Origin: Acinetobacter haemolyticus
GTDB taxonomy: Bacteria > Pseudomonadota > Gammaproteobacteria > Pseudomonadales > Moraxellaceae
DNA: 64,000 nt
Reading direction: 5' to 3'
NCBI RefSeq assembly: GCF_900406815.1
Contig: NZ_OVCN01000005.1
Span: forward strand, 1 to 64,000
Shown here piece by piece: positions 57,876-64,000 of the stretch. Under the pieces are notes generated by a model, which was given only the letters and a program-made list of their open reading frames with translations, had not been told where the DNA came from and ran no database searches. Each line of letters begins with the position of its first letter. The stretch's first letter is position 1. A program made the translations under genes and the position numbers.

Positions 57876-59501
57876 ATGAAAAATTTTAAAATTGCCCTTG
57901 CTCAATTCTCTCCGCATATTGGCAATATTGACGCAAATACTCAAAAGATGGTTGAACAGGCTAATTTAGCGAAACAACAACAAGCTGATTTGATCGTCTT
58001 TCCAGAACTATCAACACTAGGCTATCCAGCTGAAGATCTTATGCTGCGTCCGAATTTACAAAAACGTACGCAAAAAGCATTTGCTCAATTAAGTGAAGTA
58101 AAAGATATCGTCATGGTCTTTGGTTTTGTTCATCAAACAGAAGACGGACAGCGTTACAATTCAGCTGCGGTAATGAAAGATGGTCAGGTTTTAGGTATCT
58201 ACAACAAACACAATTTGCCAAATTATGGTGTGTTTGATGAAAAGCGCTATTTCCAAGAAGGTCATCAACATTTAGTGTTTGAGTATCTTGGTCATAAATT
58301 TGCTGTATTGATTTGCGAAGATGTGTGGTCACTTAATACAGTAAAACAACTGAGCGAACTGAAAGTTGAAACAGTATTGATCTTGAATGCTTCACCTTAT
58401 GAAGTTGGTAAGCCACAACATCGTATTCAAACTTTAAGTGAACTCGCAAAACAGTTAAAACTTAATATTGTGTATGTCAATCAGGTTGGCGGCCAAGATG
58501 ACCTCATTTTCGATGGCTCTAGCTTTGTTAACAATCACAATGGTGAACTCGCTTTTCAAGCGCCAAGCTTTAAAGAAGCTGTTTACTTTACAGAATATGA
58601 CGTCACCGAAAAGCAGTTTAAAAAAGCTGAAACCATTCCAACATTGGATACTTTTGCTGAAATTTATCAAGCTTTGGTCATGTCGACCCGCGATTATGTA
58701 CAACGCTCTGGCTTCCCAGGCGTTATCTTAGGTCTATCCGGCGGTATTGATTCAGCCTTAACGCTTGCCATTGCTGTAGATGCGATTGGTGCTGATAAAG
58801 TACAAGCTGTGATGATGCCTTATACTTATACCTCTCAAATGAGTGTAGAAGATGCAACTGAACAAGCACGTCGTATGGGAGTAACTTTCGGAATTGCCGA
58901 AATTCATCCAATCGTAAATAGCTTCATGCAAACGCTGTTTCCATTTTTTGGCAATTCACCTGCCGATGCAACAGAAGAAAATTTGCAAGCGCGTACACGT
59001 GGTACCTTACTCATGGGTTTATCCAATAAATTTGGTAATCTTGTGCTATCGACAGGTAATAAATCTGAAATCTCAGTCGGCTATTGTACGTTATACGGTG
59101 ATATGGTCGGCGGCTTCTCTGTACTTAAAGATGTATATAAAACCATCGTATTCGAGTTAGCAAAATATCGTAATAGTCTAAGCGAAACTCCTGTTATTCC
59201 TGAGCGTGTGATTACTCGCCCCCCATCAGCAGAATTACGTCCTGACCAAAAAGACCAAGATTCTTTGCCTGCTTACGATGTACTTGATGCAATCTTATAT
59301 GCTTATATAGAAGAAGATTTAAGCCAAGCTGACATTATCGCAAAAGGCTATGAAGCTGAAGTCGTTGAAAAAGTGATTCGCTTGGTTGATCGTAATGAAT
59401 ATAAACGTCGACAAGGTGCGATTGGTCCACGTATTAGCTCACGTGCATTTGGTCGTGAACGACGTTACCCTATCGTCAATGGATGGACTGCGAATGACTG
59501 A
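57876..59501 (+). CDS. nadE: Glutamine-dependent NAD+ synthetase NadE
   Basis: NadE amidates nicotinic acid adenine dinucleotide, the last step of NAD synthesis, drawing ammonia from glutamine. The 541-residue protein is a fusion. The N-terminal nitrilase-type glutaminase has Glu in VFPELSTLGYPAEDL, Lys in YNKHNLPNYGVFDEKRYF and Cys in AVLICEDVW. The C-terminal synthetase has the P-loop GLSGGIDSALTLAI, STGNKSEISVGY and TRPPSAELRPDQKDQDSLPAYD. Its last 8 bases overlap the next gene. Confidence 0.97.
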   Translation: MKNFKIALAQFSPHIGNIDANTQKMVEQANLAKQQQADLIVFPELSTLGYPAEDLMLRPNLQKRTQKAFAQLSEVKDIVMVFGFVHQTEDGQRYNSAAVMKDGQVLGIYNKHNLPNYGVFDEKRYFQEGHQHLVFEYLGHKFAVLICEDVWSLNTVKQLSELKVETVLILNASPYEVGKPQHRIQTLSELAKQLKLNIVYVNQVGGQDDLIFDGSSFVNNHNGELAFQAPSFKEAVYFTEYDVTEKQFKKAETIPTLDTFAEIYQALVMSTRDYVQRSGFPGVILGLSGGIDSALTLAIAVDAIGADKVQAVMMPYTYTSQMSVEDATEQARRMGVTFGIAEIHPIVNSFMQTLFPFFGNSPADATEENLQARTRGTLLMGLSNKFGNLVLSTGNKSEISVGYCTLYGDMVGGFSVLKDVYKTIVFELAKYRNSLSETPVIPERVITRPPSAELRPDQKDQDSLPAYDVLDAILYAYIEEDLSQADIIAKGYEAEVVEKVIRLVDRNEYKRRQGAIGPRISSRAFGRERRYPIVNGWTAND

Positions 59502-60525
59502 AAAAGTTGTTTCTGAAAAGTCACAATTACTTGCTCAAGCACTTTTGCTTGAGCAAGTGGCATTTTATAAAAATCAACTCACAACACAACTTTCTGCTGA
59601 TTTCTTCAAGCAATTTATTCAACTTATTTTGCAGCATGCACCGAACATCAAACTCAAAGAAGTCATTGAACTTGAGCAAATTCAAGCTGTAGTCAAACGC
59701 TATGCTTTTGAAATGCAACTGGGTGCGGGGCTGTTAGAATTTATTGGTGAGATCGCACAGAAGCTCCATGTCTTTTCTTTGCAATCTTCAGCTCAATTAC
59801 AAGATGTTTTCTCAGATCATCAATTTGAAGTCTGGTTATCCAAGATTTTAGAGCTTGAAAACATTCGTCATTATCTCAATCACTTCTTAAAAGAAAGCCC
59901 TTCTATTCAGCAGTTATGCCAATACATTGCTACGACAACTTTGCAGAACAAATTACCTAGATTATTTCCGCAAATAGATGAAGAGCGAATTGCTGAAAGT
60001 AAATATGAATGGCAACATAAACTCAAAACCTTTTCATATCGCCAGCAGCAGCGTATTGAACACAAAATTGAAGAAAGTATTGCTCGTCTGATTCAGGAGC
60101 AATTGGCTGATTTGAGTCTCCTATCTAATGAGGATTTGGAAAGCCTTGCGCGTAACATTTGGGATGACAATAAAGCAAAACCTTTATCGGAATATACCAA
60201 ACAAGTGACGCCACTTGATGTTGAAGAATTCTTTGTCATGCTCTATGAGTACTGGAAAGAATTGCGCCAATCTTCTTTCTTACAAGATTTAATTTTATAT
60301 GGTGTTAAAGTTTTCTATGACTTTTATAAAGATGAAAGCTTAGAAGAGGTTTTTGCAGCAATCGGATTAGAAGAAACAGATTTATTAAATGAAGCCGTGC
60401 GCTTCTATCCAAAAGTCGTTGTTGCTTTAGATGAACACGACGTTCTTGAGCCACTTATCACTTTAATCTTACAGCCTTTCTATCAAAGCACTCGAACTTT
60501 GACCACGATCGAGAAACACCTTTAA
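59494..60525 (+). CDS. Uncharacterised helical protein coupled to nadE
   Basis: This 343-residue protein starts at the ATG inside ATGACTGA, so its start overlaps the nadE stop region by 8 bases and translation is likely coupled. It is predicted almost wholly helical and acidic, rich in Gln, Glu and Leu, without membrane segment, signal peptide or Cys-based motif. No known domain is recognised. The position suggests a link to NAD metabolism or simply shared expression. Confidence 0.8.
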   Translation: MTEKVVSEKSQLLAQALLLEQVAFYKNQLTTQLSADFFKQFIQLILQHAPNIKLKEVIELEQIQAVVKRYAFEMQLGAGLLEFIGEIAQKLHVFSLQSSAQLQDVFSDHQFEVWLSKILELENIRHYLNHFLKESPSIQQLCQYIATTTLQNKLPRLFPQIDEERIAESKYEWQHKLKTFSYRQQQRIEHKIEESIARLIQEQLADLSLLSNEDLESLARNIWDDNKAKPLSEYTKQVTPLDVEEFFVMLYEYWKELRQSSFLQDLILYGVKVFYDFYKDESLEEVFAAIGLEETDLLNEAVRFYPKVVVALDEHDVLEPLITLILQPFYQSTRTLTTIEKHL

Positions 60526-60596
60526 TATTTGCTAGTCAAAGTAGCTCATATGATGACTAGCAAACTTCTCGACCTACCAATAAATAAGTAATAAAA

Positions 60597-60620
60597 AAAA
60601 CCACGCAGGAGCGTGGTTTA
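60597..60620 (-). terminator. Terminator after the first tRNA-Met
   Basis: An 8-bp stem AACCACGC/GCGTGGTT with a 4-base loop is followed by a T-run on the minus strand, 6 bp past the tRNA 3' end. It may also stop the plus-strand gene at 59494-60525. Confidence 0.85.
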
Positions 60621-60625
60621 TAAAA

Positions 60626-60702
60626 TGGTGGCTATGACGGGACTTGAACCTGTGACCCCCGCATTATGAGTGCGGTGCTCTAACCAACTGAGCTACATAG
60701 CC
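60626..60702 (-). tRNA. tRNA-Met (CAT), copy 1
   Basis: A 77-nt cloverleaf with encoded CCA: acceptor GGCTATG/CATAGCC, D arm AGCTCAGTTGGTTAGAGC, anticodon loop CTCATAA (anticodon CAT) and T loop TTCAAGT. It closely matches E. coli elongator tRNA-Met (metT), so it is neither the initiator, whose first pair is unpaired, nor tRNA-Ile2. Confidence 0.96.
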
Positions 60703-60717
60703 GTAAACTGTGTGCGC

Positions 60718-60746
60718 ATTATCTAGTGTTATGCTAAGCAGGTCAA
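60718..60746 (-). promoter_or_regulatory. Promoter of tRNA-Met copy 1
   Basis: On the minus strand TTGACC (60741-60746) and GATAAT (60718-60723) are separated by 17 bp, with a GCGC discriminator after the -10, as expected of a stringently controlled tRNA promoter. Confidence 0.8.
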
Positions 60747-60910
60747 GCCTATGACATTGAAAAAACAAAACATATGCGCACTTTTTATGCACCCATCTAT
60801 CAATTGATTATTTTTCAGCAAATAGAACACTTCACGCGAGCTGTTCGCGATTCTATTTCAGAAAGATAATTAAAAGCAGATGATTACCACTAAAAAATAG
60901 CAGACAAAAA

Positions 60911-60934
60911 GAGACCACGCAGGAGCGTGGTCTA
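60911..60934 (-). terminator. Terminator after the second tRNA-Met
   Basis: The stem GACCACGC/GCGTGGTC with an AGGA loop is a near copy of the terminator after tRNA-Met copy 1, followed by TCTTTTTG on the minus strand. Confidence 0.8.
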
Positions 60935-60939
60935 TAAAA

Positions 60940-61016
60940 TGGTGGCTATGACGAGACTTGAACTTGTGACCCCCGCATTATGAGTGCGGTGCTCTAACCA
61001 ACTGAGCTACATAGCC
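60940..61016 (-). tRNA. tRNA-Met (CAT), copy 2
   Basis: This copy is identical to copy 1 except for two bases in the T stem (G to A on one side, C to T on the other), which keep the base pair. It has the encoded CCA and 77 nt. It lies 314 bp from copy 1 with its own promoter and terminator. Confidence 0.96.
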
Positions 61017-61031
61017 TAAAACTGTGCGCGC

Positions 61032-61060
61032 ATTATCTTAACTTTCACTACACTCGTCAA
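61032..61060 (-). promoter_or_regulatory. Promoter of tRNA-Met copy 2
   Basis: On the minus strand TTGACG (61055-61060) and GATAAT (61032-61037) have 17-bp spacing and a GCGCGC discriminator, the same plan as the copy 1 promoter. Confidence 0.8.
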
Positions 61061-61081
61061 GCATAATTTTAAAAAATCTTA

Positions 61082-61433
<352 letters not shown>

Positions 61434-61459
61434 GTGGCGCATCTTATCAAAGTTCGAGG

Positions 61460-61723
61460 TTAATTGCTCGATTTTTTTTGCGCTGTTAATTTTTTGTATT
61501 TGTCCATGAGTTCATCATGTGATTCCACATGTTTCGGATCAAGAGGAATACAATCCACTGGACAAAATAATTGGCACTGAGGTTGATCAAAATGTCCTAT
61601 ACACTCTGTACAAAGTGATGGATTAATCTCATAAATCAACTCACCCATATAAATGGCTTCATTTGGACATACAGGCTCACAAACATCACAATTGATGCAT
61701 TCATCTGTAATATATAATGACAC
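61460..61723 (-). CDS. 2x[4Fe-4S] ferredoxin, YfhL-like
   Basis: This 87-residue ferredoxin binds two iron-sulfur clusters. The first motif is DECINCDVCEPVCPNEAI (C-x2-C-x2-C-x3-C). The second is SLCTECIGHFDQPQCQLFCPVDCI, with the longer loop typical of the YfhL/Fdx group. The GTG at 61723 is chosen because it gives the family start (M)SLYIT and lies one base after the coaD stop (TAGCGTG). It is coupled with coaD. The electron partner is unknown. Confidence 0.9.
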   Translation of the reverse strand: MSLYITDECINCDVCEPVCPNEAIYMGELIYEINPSLCTECIGHFDQPQCQLFCPVDCIPLDPKHVESHDELMDKYKKLTAQKKSSN

Positions 61724-61724
61724 G

Positions 61725-62252
<528 letters not shown>

Positions 62253-62345
62253 TTAACAAAAGTTTTGCATAAACGCTAAATTCCTAAATGATGGAAAAAG
62301 ATTACGTTTTACGGCACAATATATGCAATTGTGGAAGTTTGAATT

Positions 62346-62822
62346 ATGGCGCAAGCAACAGTAGTAAAAAAACATAATGGTGGCACGATTGCTCAGAACA
62401 AAAGAGCGCGCCACGATTACTTTATCGAAGAAAAATTTGAAGCAGGCATGTCCCTCCAAGGCTGGGAAGTGAAATCACTTCGAGCTGGTCGTATGAGCTT
62501 GACTGAAAGTTATGTCATTTTTAAAAATGGCGAGGCTTTTTTATTTGGCTCACAAATTCAGCCTTTGTTATCTGCTTCAACGCATGTAGTACCTGAAGCG
62601 ACACGTACACGTAAATTACTCTTGTCTCGTCGCGAGTTAGAAAAGCTTTTAGGTGCAGTAAATCAAAAAGGTTATTCCTGTGTACCTTTAGCCTGTTATT
62701 GGAAAGGACATTTAGTGAAGCTTGAGATTGCTTTAGTAAAAGGTAAGCAATTGCATGATAAACGTGCCACAGAAAAAGACCGTGACTGGCAGCGTGATAA
62801 AGCAAGAATGTTGCATAAATAA
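62346..62822 (+). CDS. smpB: SsrA-binding protein SmpB
   Basis: SmpB delivers tmRNA to stalled ribosomes and mimics the missing codon-anticodon helix. The 158-residue protein has [35 protein letters not shown], the central oligonucleotide-binding barrel ([27 protein letters not shown]) and the basic C-terminal tail [19 protein letters not shown], which enters the mRNA channel. Its RNA partner ssrA is at the other end of the window. It is divergent from coaD. Confidence 0.97.
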   Translation: MAQATVVKKHNGGTIAQNKRARHDYFIEEKFEAGMSLQGWEVKSLRAGRMSLTESYVIFKNGEAFLFGSQIQPLLSASTHVVPEATRTRKLLLSRRELEKLLGAVNQKGYSCVPLACYWKGHLVKLEIALVKGKQLHDKRATEKDRDWQRDKARMLHK

Positions 62823-62823
62823 T

Positions 62824-62849
62824 AAAAAACCTCCAGTTGGAGGTTTTTT
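62824..62849. terminator. Bidirectional terminator after smpB
   Basis: A perfect 12-bp stem AAAAAACCTCCA/TGGAGGTTTTTT with a 2-base gap lies between the converging smpB and flavodoxin-like genes. Confidence 0.9.
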
Positions 62850-62850
62850 A

Positions 62851-63426
62851 TTATGAGACAGTAAAATGTTTTAGTTTCAATTCCGCTAAATATTTTCCAA
62901 ATCTTTGTGCAGTTTCCAGATCCCCTTCGGGTGGAGTCACTTCTACACTCGCATTATCAGATTGCGTCATTAAACCCAAGAAACTCGACATACGATTAAT
63001 ATCTAAAGGACTTCGCCCAGTCGGCATAAAGGGTAAACCTGCCCATAGCATGCCATGCTGCATCGCAAATAAATTAATTTGCTGTAATACTGCAAGCTTA
63101 TCGCCGCTCAGACCACCACCATTGGTAAAGCCAGCTGCTAGCTTACCCTGCCATGTTCTTGCCAACCAACGTTTTGAAGAATCTTCCATAAACTGTTTTA
63201 AAGCGGAAGTGAGGCTTCCCATATAGGTGGGACAACCCATCACAATCACATCTGCTTGATCTAAAAGTTCCCACTGAACCGCTGCCACAGATAGCAAATG
63301 GACTTCTGCGCCTGCTTGCTCAGCGCCTTGAGCGATATATTGTGCAACTTTAGCAGTATGACCATAAGGACTATGATAAATCACACAAACTTTAACTTTA
63401 GGAGTAGCAGAATCAAGAACAAACAT
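62851..63426 (-). CDS. Flavodoxin-like NAD(P)H-dependent oxidoreductase (WrbA-like)
   Basis: This 191-residue protein has the flavodoxin fold: the FMN-phosphate loop VCVIYHSPYGHTAKVAQYIA near the start, DVIVMGCPTYMGSLTSALKQFMED, and the third FMN loop KLAAGFTNGGGLSGDKLAVLQQI. It resembles WrbA-type quinone reductases but lacks the longer WrbA insertions, so the name is loose. The ATG at 63426 is preferred to an in-frame TTG 18 bases upstream. It is a single gene. Confidence 0.85.
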   Translation of the reverse strand: MFVLDSATPKVKVCVIYHSPYGHTAKVAQYIAQGAEQAGAEVHLLSVAAVQWELLDQADVIVMGCPTYMGSLTSALKQFMEDSSKRWLARTWQGKLAAGFTNGGGLSGDKLAVLQQINLFAMQHGMLWAGLPFMPTGRSPLDINRMSSFLGLMTQSDNASVEVTPPEGDLETAQRFGKYLAELKLKHFTVS

Positions 63427-63508
63427 GGAAATTTTTAAAACCAATGAATTGAGTCAAGTTTAACATTTTCATACAAGCAAGGCGAATCACTGATAAAAAC
63501 AAGGCAAT

Positions 63509-64000
63509 TTACTGTATAAATACAAAGGTTGCCATTCGCCCTGTCTTACTATCACGGCGATGGGAAAAGAATTCATTCGCCTGGCGATAAGAACATTGAT
63601 CCCCACCTAACACTGTTTCAATGCCTAAACGGTTCAAAATGAATCGGGCAATCGCATACAAATCAGCTTGATATTTACCTTCTTTTTGTCCCGCGAGGAA
63701 AGCAGGCTCCAATTCAGGATATTTTCCACAAAATGCTGACTTAACCTCTTCACCCACTTCAAAACAAGGCTGACTAATTGCTGCCCCTAACCATGCCCAA
63801 GTCGGCGAAGATTGCATTTCAGTAACTGTATTTTCAATAATACCATTCGCCAAACCACGCCAACCCGCATGGAGATTGGCAACTTCTGTCCCCTCAGCAT
63901 TGCCTAAAACCACAGGTAGACAGTCGGCAGTCATCATCATTAAAGCATGACCTTTACGTTGCGTAACTAAACCATCACCTTCAAGCGCGACAAATGGAAT
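63509..64000 (-). CDS. pgeF: Polyphenol oxidase-family protein PgeF/YfiH, 5' end outside the window
   Basis: This laccase-domain protein corrects misincorporated amino acids in peptidoglycan (PgeF) and was formerly called a multicopper polyphenol oxidase. The frame is open to the window edge, reading EGDGLVTQRKGHALMMMTADCLPVVLG, so about the last 163 residues are present and the N-terminus lies beyond 64000. The metal motifs TADCLPV, LHAGWRGLANGI and the C-terminal CSYRQANEFFSHRRD are intact. An internal ATG at 63940 is not the real start. Confidence 0.9.
   Translation of the reverse strand: MPFVALEGDGLVTQRKGHALMMMTADCLPVVLGNAEGTEVANLHAGWRGLANGIIENTVTEMQSSPTWAWLGAAISQPCFEVGEEVKSAFCGKYPELEPAFLAGQKEGKYQADLYAIARFILNRLGIETVLGGDQCSYRQANEFFSHRRDSKTGRMATFVFIQ

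Noticed and set aside
60626..61016. Repeated tRNA as a possible prophage or island attachment pair
   Set aside because: Only 237 bp without any gene separates the copies, and each has its own promoter and terminator, so this is a plain gene duplication.

Overview
The window is a stretch of AT-rich gammaproteobacterial chromosome that I read as Acinetobacter. The grounds are the gene content and order (pilT-pilU beside yggS, fur-bamE, algC-argB, ftsK/trxB-aat-bpt, rpsL-rpsG-fusA-tuf), the tmRNA tag ANDETYALAA, glutamine-rich SbcC, Mg-type HemB, and a small membrane protein resembling one I know from Acinetobacter. This is judged from sequence recall, not from a database search. Almost all of it is core genome; there is no rRNA operon, CRISPR array, insertion sequence or prophage.

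Layout. 1-1.6 kb: a cysteine-protease-like orphan gene, the tmRNA gene and a remnant of gamma-glutamyltransferase. 1.6-4.9 kb: a copper module (copA-cueR plus a facing copZ) with two near-ideal CueR promoters. 5-7.7 kb: an EmrAB-type efflux pair. 7.9-13.7 kb: thioesterase, hemB-thiO, an epimerase, a membrane protein, a candidate small RNA, a VOC protein and a crotonase. 13.8-19.3 kb: sbcD-sbcC and an SMI1-like gene. 19.3-24.8 kb: yggS, pilT-pilU, fur/bamE, and rnfH with an NSS-like transporter. 25-33.6 kb: bacteriohemerythrin, a glutamine amidotransferase, an OlsB-like acyltransferase, argB, algC, dut, rep and an OmpA-type lipoprotein. 34-39 kb: an acyltransferase with a voltage-sensor-like protein, minCDE, a PA4642-like protein and a LysE exporter. 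39-45.6 kb: ftsK, trxB-aat-bpt and rimI. 45.6-54.2 kb: two tandem PF10118-like proteins, the str operon and an EcsC-family protein with an internal repeat. 54.5-57.3 kb: fabB, hemJ, a zinc-peptidase-like gene and three tandem microproteins. 57.9-64 kb: nadE with an unknown overlapping gene, two tRNA-Met genes, rnpB, coaD with a ferredoxin, smpB, a flavodoxin-like protein and the 3' part of pgeF.

How the genes work together. CopA, CueR and CopZ form one copper-efflux regulon. tmRNA and SmpB, at opposite ends, are the two partners of trans-translation. PilT and PilU power type IV pilus retraction. MinCDE and FtsK serve division. Aat and Bpt are N-end-rule transferases.

The most unusual item is at 56851-57288. 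Three consecutive minus-strand ORFs of 53, 32 and 33 codons encode related single-helix proteins sharing a GRVGT motif, behind one sigma70-type promoter whose spacer is filled by a perfect 8-2-8 palindrome, with a second palindrome just downstream. I do not recognise this family, and it looks like a small regulated membrane-microprotein operon.
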